The notes under the pieces: generated by a model
Database searches by the model: none
What the model was told of the DNA's origin: nothing
What the model saw: the letters and a program-made list of their open reading frames with translations, nothing else
Position numbers and translations under genes: made by a program
Shown: one piece after another, positions 1 through 10,303 of the stretch
Layout: every line of letters starts with the position of its first letter
Position numbering within the stretch: position 1 is the first letter of the stretch
From: Tetrahymena thermophila SB210
Lineage: Eukaryota > Ciliophora > Oligohymenophorea > Hymenostomatida > Tetrahymenidae
NCBI RefSeq assembly: GCF_000189635.1
Contig: NW_002475972.1
Span: 1-64,000 of the forward strand
Direction of reading: 5' to 3'
Length of the DNA: 64,000 nt

Positions 1-359
1 TTTTCTTTTTGCTATACAATTAATTAATTATTTACATCCTAATTAATATTTAATTCAATTTTTTGTTGCTAGATTTTTCTTTTTCTTCATATTTTACCCA
101 TTTTTCCTATTTGAATTATAAATTTATCTTTGAATAATCTTTAAATGAACTTTAAAATATATATATATTACTCTCTATTTTAATTATCAAATTTAATTTT
201 AAATTTCTGAATGAATGCTCAATTTCATTACCGCCTTTTTATAATGTTTAGATTATTTTTATTTCTTCAAAATTTATTTAAAATTATTTATTAATTTACA
301 ACCAATCTTCACTTTTTTAAAATAATTTATTTTGATTCTTTCAATACAAATTCTTCTCA

Positions 360-1970
360 AAATAAATATACTGTCTATTTTAATTATTTATTTAATGCAA
401 TTAATCTTATTTATTTTAACTAGTATCTAATATTTACTTGCTTTTTTAAATTAAAAATAATTATTTTATGATTATTTTTAATCAAAGAAAGATAATATTT
501 ACATGCTATTTAAAACGATTATTGATTGATCTATTTATTCGGTATTTTAAAATCAAAATAATATTTACTATCTATTTTTAAATATTAATCATACAATAAT
601 TAAAAAAATTATAAATAAATTCATACCCACTAATTCATATAATAAACTCATTTATTAACAAATCACAAATATTATATTACATCCTATTCAAAATTTAAAA
701 ATAACTAACTCATCAACAATTATTTATTTGACTAAAATTATTACTTCCTCTTTTTAATACTATATAATTTAAATCAGCATTTTCTAAAAAATAAAAGAAT
801 CAAATAATATAGATTACTCCCTAATTGATTATTTAGAAAATATTTATAAGTGACTCTTTAAAATATTTATTACTATCTATTTTCCAATAATAAATATAAC
901 TTATTCGCCTCTTCCAAATATATATTTTACACTCTATTTTTAATATAAAAGTTAATTCTTCATTTATTTTTTTTCTCATTAAAAATGAATTTAAATATTA
1001 ATTAATTAATTACTCGCTATTTTGAATATGAAATATATTTCAGCATTTATTTTCTCATCAAAAATCTTTCTAAAATATTAGATAATTACATGCTATTTTG
1101 AATATGGAAGTTAGTTAACTCAGCATTTATTTATTTTTTCATCAAAAATAATTCTAAAATATTAATTACTAGCTATTTTGAATATTAAAGTTAATTAATT
1201 AATTAATTCAGCATTTATTTTCTGGTTAAAAATAATATTATATACAAGAAAGAAATAGCATAATATTAAAATATCTTAAATTTGAGTAAATAAATAATAC
1301 TAAGAAATCTTAATATTTAATTGAAATTACTTTTATTTTTTAAATATTTTTTTGTTGTGTGTGATAGTAATTTTATCTTTAAACATTTTTCTTTAAGTTA
1401 GAAGATAATAAAATTATAAGTAGATAAAAAAATGATTTCATTATAATTATTAATTTATTAAAATTCATTTATCGAAAATTTTTAAATAAAATAAAATTCT
1501 AGATTCTATTTTGAATATTTATTTTTTATCAGAATCTAAATAAAATCTTTGAATTTTTATATTTACTTTTTTCAAGAATCAAATGGATGAATATCTATCT
1601 ATATTTTTTTTTACAATATTTACAATTTTTTTAAATTAATTTTTTTATCTAAAATATTTAAAATAAATATTAGATTATAAAAACTTAAAATAAAGAATAT
1701 TCATTCATTCTACAATATCAAATACAACTATCACTCAATAAAAGATATCTTAAGATTATGTAAATATCTTGTATATAATCGAAAAACAATTCTAAAAAAT
1801 TAATTACATCCTATTTTGAATATGAAAGTTAATTTATTCAGCATTCATTTTCTCACAAAAAATCATTCTAAAATATTAATTAATTACTCGCTATTTTGAA
1901 AATGAAAGTTAATTCAGCATTTTGTGATAAAAACTTTACATGCTATTTTGAATATATAAGTAAATATAGT
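360..1970. repeat. Degenerate ~75-bp repeat family
   Basis: A unit of the form TAC(A/T)(T/C)GCTATTTTGAATATG, then a GTTAATT-like stretch, then CAGCATTTATTTTCTCA and TTCTAAAATATTA recurs. The clearest copies are at about 1011-1080, 1087-1163, 1167-1230, 1804-1881, 1887-1936 and 1937-1970. Weaker matches to its TACATGCTATTT or TACTATCTATTT head lie near 370, 500, 565, 680, 868 and 2468. Copies are imperfect and partly spaced, so this looks like an old decaying tandem array. No coding potential was seen. Confidence 0.6.
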
Positions 1971-2227
1971 ATTTTTAAGGAAAGGACGAGTGATTACAAT
2001 CTATATTAGAGAAAGAAAGGAATTAAGTAAAAGCAATAGATAAAAATCTAACCCTCTAAAAGAATATGATTATGAATATTTGATCATGATTTTCAAAGTT
2101 ATTTATTTATTTATTTACTTTCTTTTAAATAAAAAAATTTTGGATATGTTAAAATTGACTGAATAAAATTACATCTTTCTTTGTGCTCTAAATACAATAG
2201 GTTAAGATAATTTTAAAAAAGTGAAGA

Positions 2228-2258
2228 ATAATTAATTAATTAATTAATTAATTAATTA
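2228..2258. repeat. (ATTA)n simple repeat
   Basis: About eight uninterrupted TTAA/ATTA units. Similar shorter tracts occur throughout the intergenic DNA. Confidence 0.9.
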
Positions 2259-3030
2259 TAAATATACTTGCTATTGAAATATGAGATTAAATTAATAATC
2301 TAGTAAGTAATCGAAGGAATTAATTTACTTTCTAGGAGTTTTTAAATGGAAGATAGATTAATTTTTAAGGTTTTTCAAATAAATTTAAATAAATTATTAG
2401 CAGTCAGTTTGTTTTTTTAGTTAATTATTTTTGCTTAGTTAATTCATCATTTTCAAAAGAAATTAATTACATGCTATTTTTTATAATATTAAAATTAATT
2501 AATTTATCTTAATAAACAAACTGATGAAAAGCGTATATTTTCTTTTTCATAATAATTTTATTGGTTTCTATTAAAAACTTATTTTTTGAATTTAAAATTA
2601 GTTTTTTTCTTTTAGCAATTCATCTTTCTTTTCCTATTTTTTAATTTCTTAAAAATAAAAATGTTACTTGTTATTCGTTTTCATTGTTGGCATCATCATA
2701 ATCTAATTTTCATTCATAAACTAATTCTAAAATTAATTCAATTGGCTTAATAAATCTTTAATTGTTTTTTCTTATTCATTAATTCTTTATTATAGTTAGA
2801 GATTTATTTTCAAAAATTCTTATATTTTTGCCTCCTTTTTATAATTTATTTTGAATGAATAAATTGATGACATTTTGAATAAAATATTTCAATTAACATA
2901 TTATCTTTTTTGATGGTCTTCTTTTAACTCTTACTATAACGTCTGCTAGTTTTTACTTTAAAAAATTTAACAAAAGAGGTAGATTAGATAGAATAAACTA
3001 ACTAACAAACAAACAAATATTTTTATACTC

Positions 3031-3510
3031 GAATAAGAAATATAGATTTATTTAGTAGAACTCTTAATAAATAAATATTATTTAATAAAATTAAAAAAAC
3101 TTAAAAGAAATAAAAAAAAAGAGGTATCTATCTATCGAAATAAATAGGTTTCGAACCTGAACAAACAAAAAAATAAGTAAAAAATGTTTAATAAAAGATT
3201 TAATTTGTTTTTTGATGAAGAAATATAAATATTTTTTTTCTCAAACATTTAATCTTGAATTATTTTTTTTTTACATATAAAATGAATGAAAAAAATGATT
3301 AACTCTAAAAATTAAATGTTTGATTAAAAAATTGGATTTTTTCATTAAAAAACTAAATTTTGATTAAACATTTTTTATTAATTTTTTTTGTTTTTATAGG
3401 TTAGAAACCTATTTATCTCGATAGATACCTCTTTTTTATTTCTTTTAAGTTTTCTTTAAATTTAAAAAATAATATTTGTTATTCTACAAATAAATTTATA
3501 TTTCCTACTA
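3031..3510. repeat. Large near-perfect palindrome (foldback)
   Basis: The left arm (3031 to about 3270) is the reverse complement of the right arm (about 3290 to 3510), with scattered mismatches and small indels. Diagnostic pairs are GAGGTATCTATCTATCGA (3121-3138) against TCGATAGATACCTC (3419-3432), GGTTTCGAACC (3147-3157) against GGTTAGAAACC (3400-3410), and TCAAACATTTAAT (3241-3253) against ATTAAATGTTTGA (3311-3323). The spacer at the centre is only a few tens of bases. No transposase-like reading frame is inside it. It directly abuts the 3' end of the kinase gene on the minus strand. It could be a foldback or MITE-type element or a local inverted duplication. Confidence 0.8.
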
Positions 3511-5280
3511 GAGAAATAATTATTTGATAATAGCAATATATATACATGATAGGGTAAAACTTATTTGACAAATCTTTAACAAACTCAATTTCATTTTTGA
3601 GTGAACTTGCAAACTGCTGAGTGTTTCCATCTATCGTCTCAATAAGCATGTCATCTAACTAAAATTCAATAGAAATAATTCCTTTTAAAATAATTAAAGC
3701 CTCCTTAATAGTCATTCTATTTTTTGGAACAAAATTAGTTAATCCATCAATAATATATTTAAGTTATTTGTGATAAACAAAATTTTTAAATTCAGCATCA
3801 TAATTTAATGGTTTGTGCTTATTTGATATTAAATTAAAATCTATTCCCTAGACAAGTGTATATATTAGATATCCTTTTTAATAATTTATTTTTGTTAAAT
3901 AAAAACAAATAATATATTTATTTTTCATTTTATTGAATACCTAAAGAAAATGCTTCACTCTATTTAAATTAATTAATAAATCATATTAATTAAGAAATAA
4001 TTTAAATAAAATATTTACTCTCTAGCTTGGCTCTTGTCTCACACTAACACCTAATTTTAAATATTCATCATGATAAACCTTACCTATGAATGGTTCAGCT
4101 GGGTCTAAGCTCTCTGGTGCTTGATACAAGATGTTTCCCATCTTTAATTTTTTGAATTGAATTATTTGAATGTCTCTTTAATATGATAAAAATATGAGTG
4201 CATACATATTGATTGATAGAATAGCCAGATATGTTTATTTGGTTATCTGCTGTACCAAAATCACCTATTTAATATACTTTTATAGAAAATCAATCAAGAT
4301 TTTCTAAAAATTTACAAAGAACTGCATTTCCATGATAGTCAATTAAGATATTATCCGCTTTCAGATCATTTAAAAGGCAACTCTTAGAGTGAATGTAGTA
4401 GAGACCTTGAGCAATATCACTAGCGTATTTGATTGCTGATATTTCATTCAGTCTTTTGTTTTTGTTCCTTTCTATAATTTAGGTGAGAGTTCCTTTTTAT
4501 TTATTTATTGATAGCATTTAAGTTCACATTAAAAACTTGAAGTTAAGGGGTTTGATTAATTGATTAGTTAATTAATTAATTTATTATTATTTTTACCTTA
4601 ACACTCAGTTAGAACTAAGTAACTAAATTGTTATCCCTCAAATTAATCTAAAAGACTGATTACGTAAGGAGAGTCTCTACATGTTTTGAGTATTTCTATT
4701 TCTCGTTTCACTTGAATGTAAATATCTTAGTCAAAATTTCCGTGAGGATCTCTAACTTAAACACCTTTGATGGCATACCTCATGTTGGTTTTCGAATCTT
4801 TTGCTAACAAAACTAATCCTGATGATCCCTGTCCTAAATACCTAAAATCAGAGTAGCCTTTTTTAGTTAATTCGCTTTTCATAATCTAATAGATTGAAGC
4901 TTAATAAGGCTTTAACTTAGGTTCTTATATATCAGAAACTTTTGTTAAAATTAAGATAAAATTTGATTAGAACCAACACAGGTGGAGTAAATTATTAAAT
5001 ACATGATTTGGTTTTATTTTTAAAGATTAAATGTTTAAATTTTAATAAAATGTGAATGCAAGTTTAAATTAATATTTCAATATTTATATTTAATTATCAA
5101 TCTATTCATAAAAAATTAATATTAATTTAAATATTTTTTACAGACTAACTCAGGCTTATCGAGCATTTCTAGACCCTTCATTTTGTACATTTCTTTGATT
5201 TTTTTCCTGTTTTGAAGATGCTATGCAAGCTTATATTTAGCTTCTTCGTATCCTACAAGATTTTAGCTGATTGTATTCAT
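3511..5280 (-). CDS. Protein kinase, multi-exon, atypical catalytic loop
   Basis: Read with TAA/TAG as Gln, exons recover the kinase subdomains in order. The start is MNTISQNLVGYEEAKYKL at 5280. A glycine loop GQGSSGLVLLAKD and the AIKGV lysine lie in exon 2 (about 4930-4596). Exon 3 (about 4494-4316) has YIHSKSCLLNDLKADNIL, then DFGTADNQ in exon 4 (about 4264-4207), MGNILYQAPESLDP in exon 5 (about 4142-4036), and SEAFSLG joined to YLIYTLVQG further on. Introns are 50-200 bp, GT...AG. The HRD motif is replaced by LND: the catalytic Asp, Lys and Asn are kept, the His and Arg are not, so it may still be active. It is a Ser/Thr-type kinase by overall pattern; substrate unknown. I found no in-frame TGA before the adjoining palindrome, so the exact 3' end is unresolved. 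Confidence 0.75.
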
Positions 5281-6235
5281 TTTTTAATATCTCACTATTT
5301 TTTTCTAACAATTTAATTTGAATTAATTTAATATATTCCAATAAACAATATTTCTTAAGTTTTTAAATGCTTATTTTTTGTAAAAATCTGATGTAAATTA
5401 ATTAATTAATTTATTTATTTAAAAAGAATATTTGACTCAAATCATATTATTCTTAGATAAAAATTAAAATAATACGCATTAAAAATTTCATCATTTTATA
5501 AATAAGATTTAAATATCCAACTTTTCATCATCTTAATCACAAAGTTATGCAAAATGACATAATTAATTATATTAGCAGACTAATGCGTGTAAAATAAATA
5601 AAGTAAGAAAGAAAGAAAGAAAGAAAGAGAAATAGCTTTAGTAATACATAAAAGTAAAGAAGCTTAGAACTTGAATTGTTAGTCATTATTAAAATATTTG
5701 ACTATAAAATCAGTTTCTATTTTAAACTAAATAATATTTATCATTCATTAAAATTTATTAATGTCTTCATAAAATATGAATAAATGGCACCATTATTTTA
5801 AAGTTGCAAAAATAAAATATAATTTATAATATAGATAATTAAATTAATGGATGCAAAACTTTTCACAAATTTTAATGTAAAAAACAATAAATTGTAAGAC
5901 TATAAATAGATATTGGTATTCTCGCGCCTAGTTTTTAAACTAGAGCTAATTAAAAAACTCTTTTCTTTCTTAAATAAAATTTAAAAATGCTCAAGCATTA
6001 TCTTATTTTTAAATATTAAGAGCCAATCAACAAAGGAAAAAATGTAATTGCTTAAATAGATACAATAAGTTACTTATATTAGATAAAATACCTCACCATT
6101 TTTTTTAAAAAACCCACCCAAAAGTAGTTAAATAATGAATAGAGCAAAAAGCCAACTTTTGTTATTCCTTTGAAATTTCATTAAAAAATGCATTTTTGAA
6201 TAAAAGATTAGTGGATAATAAAATTATCTCTTGAT
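5281..6235. other. Intergenic region
   Basis: AT-rich DNA upstream of the minus-strand kinase, so its promoter should lie in the part next to 5280. It holds a short AAAG simple repeat and a 16-base palindrome CTAGTTTTTAAACTAG near 5928-5943. No convincing exon was seen, although a TGA-free stretch near 6120-6190 could be an upstream exon of the small ORF that follows. Confidence 0.5.
5605..5630. repeat. (GAAA)n simple repeat
   Basis: Six near-perfect GAAA units in intergenic DNA. Confidence 0.9.
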
Positions 6236-6439
6236 ATGAATAGCCAATAACTTGAAAAATATGTAACAAAAGCTAAAAAAGTAAATTATTTTCTACCTTA
6301 AACCTACTCTAAAGTTAGAAGTAGCTATTAATAAGCTGTATCTTTTACTTAAATAAATATCCATAAAACTCACAAAACAAATTTATGTCTTTTTTTGAAT
6401 ATGGTAAATAAATTATAAAAAAAGCTATCTTTCACTTGA
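6236..6439 (+). CDS. Small hypothetical ORF (67 aa)
   Basis: With the ciliate code, ATG at 6236 opens a 68-codon frame (MNSQQLEKYVTKAKKV...) ending at TGA 6437-6439. Its first half has a mixed, polar, Lys/Gln/Ser-rich composition unlike the A/T-only noise around it, and it uses several TAA codons as Gln, as real genes here do. It has no recognised domain. It might be one exon of a larger gene, since a TGA-free stretch lies just upstream near 6120-6190. Chance remains possible. Confidence 0.3.
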
Positions 6440-7133
6440 ATTATTTAATTAGAAGAGCTTTAATATAATTATATGTACAATAAGCTATTTTACTTAAATT
6501 TAGTTAGTTTTGAAACCTTCTTTCCTCTAAATATATTTTCTTTTTATTACAAGATATGGACTTCAATCTATATCAAAATAATATAAAAATATATAAATAT
6601 ATACATATAGAAAAATGGCATACAAAAATTTCGTGGCCTGTATACCACTTATTATGAAATAGATTTTTTAGTTTTTTATTAAAAAATGTATTTAATTTTG
6701 ATATTTCATAATAGAATTATAATTAATTAATAATTTAATTGATTTTAATTTCAAAAATAAATAATTTTTTTACATCAACATTTTTTTAAATTAGCTAAAT
6801 TTTTTGGAGTAAGTGGGGTAGCCAAAATACAGGAAGAATTTGGGGGCAATTCTGCAGTAATTAAGAATTAATTTATAAATTTTTCCTAAGAAAAATTTTT
6901 ATGATTTTGACGAAAATACTCATCTGTTTTTAGACAGACCCTCTTTATTAAACATAATTTATCAATCAATTAAAAGAAAAATTAACATTTTTATCAACCT
7001 AAATTTAAGAAAATTAAATAGAAATTTGTTTATTTAAAATAAATTCAGCATTAAAAATTTTTTATTAAAGTAGAAAATTAATTGAAATAAATTAATATGA
7101 AAACAAATATATAAATAAGTATATTTCATTTAT
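6440..7133. other. Intergenic region with a G-rich islet
   Basis: Mostly A/T runs. Around 6805-6860 the composition changes sharply (GGAGTAAGTGGGGTAGCC, then GAATTTGGGGGCAATTCTGCAG), and 6915-6950 is also mixed. This could be a small RNA gene or an exon remnant, but I recognise no family. Short inverted repeats (TTATGAAAT near 6651 and ATTTCATAA near 6704) flank part of it. Confidence 0.35.
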
Positions 7134-7735
7134 TCATTATTAATTAATTAATAACATTTCAATACTATTTTTATTATTGACTTCTCTCTATTGATTTATA
7201 TTATCTGTTTCCGCTTAATTATCTTGATTATGAAGCTTTAAAACAATAACATTTGAAGTGTATTAAAATATACTGTTTATTGTTAAAATTAATGGAAAGT
7301 AAATAAAAACTATTATAAAATTAAAACTTTTTTTTGGATAGTAAAGCGGGTATTCAAAAGTTATAAATGCTAACTCCTATAATTATCTCTAATTTAATCT
7401 GCTTTAAGCATTTTATTGAGCCTGTCCCTTTTTTTGATTATAATAATGTACCCAGCAAGTTCTTGGAGTTACCAAATCTTTGAAATTACTATTTTCATCT
7501 GAACACAGCCAGGTAGGTAATTTTACTTAGCTAAAAGTAAACTATTATTTGCAGTTTGAATCTATATCTAAAAAAATAAATCAATAAATCAATAAAAATT
7601 TTATAAACTCAAAAGAAACTCATTTAATATTATTTATTTTCAAATGCATTCAAAATCAATTAGAATTTGAGCTTAATTAAATTTAAGATAAATTGTTGAT
7701 ATTAAGCAATATGAAATATTTTAAATTAATTATTA

Positions 7736-7771
<36 letters not shown>

Positions 7772-8650
7772 AAATACCTTTTCCATAATAAGGATAGGGA
7801 TGATATCTATTACCATAAACAGGATCATAAGAGTGTACTCTGTTAGAAGGTCTATTTTTAAAGTATTCTTCTATTGAAGAATAATGACTACTACAACCTC
7901 TATATCCGCCACCAAAATGACTTCCGCCCCCATGGACACCACCACCACCCCCATGGCCACCACTACCACCCCCATGGCCACCACTTCCACCTCCTCTTAA
8001 TAGTCTGAATCTATGATAGATATCAGTGACATTAGTATTGTTAAATGGGTTTCCTTTAGGATAATCTACAACTCCAGGGCCACATCTATCCAAAAAAATA
8101 AATAGAATTTTCTTTAAAAAATGCATTAAATTAATTACTCAAATGTCTCGTTCATTTTTAAGGTTTTGTATGGAGGAATAGGATTTAGTGAGTATGCTTA
8201 GTATTAATTTGTAAGACATCCCGATCCTAGGTATGAAACTCCATTTTATTCAAAATTTATGTAAGTAAGGGAATAAGCTTCATTACCATCTAAACTTGTC
8301 TTTGTAATTCCAGAAACTACGCAGTTTTCTACCTATTTAAACTCTAAGCTTTTAAACTCAGAAGAAGGGAGTAGTATAATAAAATAATAATACACAAAAG
8401 TTGGTAAGCAAGATATTAAAATAAGATAGTTGCAGGCATTAAATACAAAAGTTAGGTCTCTTTTAGGGTACCAAATTAAAATAAACTAGAGGAGCATGTA
8501 AAAAAATAGTACAGGTATCCAATTGCATATTTGCCAAGCAATATCAGTTCCAGATATAACAAAGTAAGTTATAAGTATAAAAGCAATTGAAGCTTATATC
8601 TAGGTCCAAATAAAGTGCTTAACATATGTCTAACTAAAGAAATTAGTCAT
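7134..8650 (-). CDS. Membrane protein with Gly/His-rich segment, three exons
   Basis: Exon 1 (8650-8139) begins MTNFFSQTYVKHF and encodes several hydrophobic helices (for example ASIAFILITYFVISG, IPVLFFYMLLQFILIW, YLILISCLPTFVYYYFIILL), then a soluble stretch. An intron at 8086-8138 (GTAATT...GGATAG) joins codons to CGPGVVDYPKGNPF. Exon 2 (8085-7778) holds a low-complexity run of GGGSGGHGGG type, then a Tyr/Pro-rich stretch. Intron 2 (7568-7777) contains an AAAT microsatellite. Exon 3 (7567-7134) reads through several TAA/TAG Gln codons (KLPTWLCSDENSNF..., VTPRTCWVHYYNQKK) to a TGA at 7136-7134. About 415 residues in total. I do not recognise the family. The N-terminal helices suggest an integral membrane protein with a long C-terminal domain. 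Confidence 0.7.
7737..7770. repeat. (AAAT)n simple repeat inside intron 2
   Basis: About eight AAAT units, wholly inside the second intron of the Gly/His-rich membrane protein gene. Confidence 0.9.
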
Positions 8651-9975
8651 ATTTGAAGATAAATTATTATTATTATTATTATTGGATTTTATCGATCGGT
8701 CTATTGATGTGTCTGACTAAATATCTACTTAGATAAATATTCAATTTACCTAATTTTTAATTCACAAATTAAAATTAATTAGGTTTATTGTGTTATTAAT
8801 TAATTTTATTTATATTATTAATTAATAGATCCGCATAAAAAGATCTATCTAGATGATTAGGTATTTATATTTTAATTAATTTGCCAAAAATTAATCATTT
8901 TGATGAATCTTTTTTATTATCTGTGTTATTTAATCTCCTTCTATTTCACATTTAAGTTATAGATTATTCATTTGAATTATCTTTTTTATTATTTGTCTTA
9001 TTAGATCTCCTTCTATTTTATATTTAAATCATATAGAAATAAAAATACCTTTTAAAATCCAAATTTCAATAAATACTTATATTTTAATATCTTTCTTTTA
9101 TTACTGCTTTTTTAAAATAAATTTTGAATAATTTTTTCAATAGGAAAATTAAATAATTAAATATGTTTAATAATCATGATTTACTATCTATTCTAAAATT
9201 TTTATTATAAGAAGAGTGTTTGCAGATCATAATCTTTTAAAAAAATTATGAGGCCTCCTCCTAATACCCCAATACCTTTTTTTGCGCGTCTATATATATA
9301 TATAAAACAAAAAACTATTATAAACATATTTATAGCTTTTCCATTAATTAAATTATTGCATCTTAGCTTTCTTAAGAATTTAATTCATGGAAGTGCTATA
9401 TTATTTCTTATAAAATAAAATAATAAATTTTCTCATATTAATTTATTTATTTATTTAAATAATAAGATATTAAAAATAATGTTATAAATTTAAAGTATCT
9501 CAAATTTGTAATAAATTTTATTAACTAAAAAGTTTATAGCTGAGTTTAAAATATTTTAGTATGAAAGATAAATTTGAAATTAAAAATGTAGGAAAACAAA
9601 AAAATAAATAAAAAAATTTATGAGGATTATATTAAATGAATGAATATTGAAGAATGAATTAAAATTAATGATCTCAAAGTAAAAGGTTAAAATAATCAAT
9701 GATTGGTCTAATTAATTAATATTGAGGGAACTAAAAAAATAAAAGAAAAAGTAAATTGATTAAAGTCATAAAATTTAGGTATTAGTTAAGATTAAAGAAA
9801 TTAATCAATAAGTTAAAAAGAATAGATAAAAAATATATTCTGATAAAAAAAAGAAATTTTAAAAGACAAAGTAAATTAAATTTTTTAGAATAAATAAAAA
9901 TGATCTAAATTTATTTTTAAATATAATTATTTTTAAATAATTTTATTTTAAATTAAAAGAAAGTCCACCTTTTGT
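8651..9975. other. Divergent intergenic region
   Basis: Lies between the minus-strand membrane protein gene and the plus-strand kinase locus, so it should hold both promoters. It contains a TTA microsatellite at about 8666-8685, a 67-bp direct duplication (8905-9036), and one mixed-composition islet at 9249-9292 with CCTCCTCCTAATACCCCAATACC and GCGCG. No gene recognised. Confidence 0.5.
8905..9036. repeat. Direct duplication, ~67-bp period
   Basis: The stretch from 8905 (GAATCTTTTTTATTATCTGT, then ATCTCCTTCTATTT) is repeated from about 8974 with a few substitutions. Both copies end in a CATTTAAGTTATAG or TATTTAAATCATATAG tail. Two copies only. Confidence 0.75.
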
Positions 9976-10194
9976 ATGAATAATATTTATTAACCAACTT
10001 TAATAAATGGATAGTACTATCATCCAAATCCAAATTAAGATTCAAAAACATAAATGTCTTCCCAAAATTCTTCAAATAAAAATTAAGAGTTATCTGATAG
10101 GTCTTTAAGGGAAGTATTTATTTAGGTATTAAAATATAGCTCTGATTCCCGCGATAAAGAACAAACGTATTAAAATTTATTTACACTCATATGA
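9976..10194 (+). pseudogene. Truncated duplicate of the adjacent kinase N-terminus (72 aa ORF)
   Basis: ATG at 9976 opens 72 codons (MNNIYQPTLINGQYYHPNPNQ...) ending at TGA 10192-10194. It aligns along its length with the start of the next gene at 10304: shared blocks include (H)PNQD, SSxxSSNKxQE, and the tail (Y/F)SSDxRDKEQ. The DNA upstream of both ATGs is also duplicated (compare 9880-9965 with 10205-10290), so a unit of about 330 bp was copied in tandem, including the probable promoter. The copy stops just after the homologous block and has no kinase domain. It could be a dead remnant, a short expressed peptide, or an alternative first exon. Confidence 0.65.
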
Positions 10195-10303
10195 TTAAAA
10201 ATTTAATTTTTAGAATAAATAAAAATGATCTAAATTTACTTTTAAATATAATTTTTTTTAAATAATTCTATTTTAAATTAAAAGAAGAAAGCACAACTCT
10301 AGT

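Larger units (their letters stand above)
1..3030. other. Gene-free AT-rich region
   Basis: I see no exon series, RNA gene or open frame of note on either strand, even with TAA/TAG read as Gln. The stretch is made of A/T runs, TTAATTAAT tracts and the degenerate repeat family listed separately. No telomeric C4A2/G4T2 repeats occur at the left edge, so the window does not start at a chromosome end. Confidence 0.6.

Noticed and set aside
1-60. Possible chromosome end at the left edge
   Set aside because: No C4A2 or G4T2 telomeric repeats are present. A single CCCCAA at about 9266 is not a telomere.
3031-3510. Complete DNA transposon with terminal inverted repeats
   Set aside because: The arms fill almost the whole element, leaving no room for a transposase, and I could not identify a target-site duplication.
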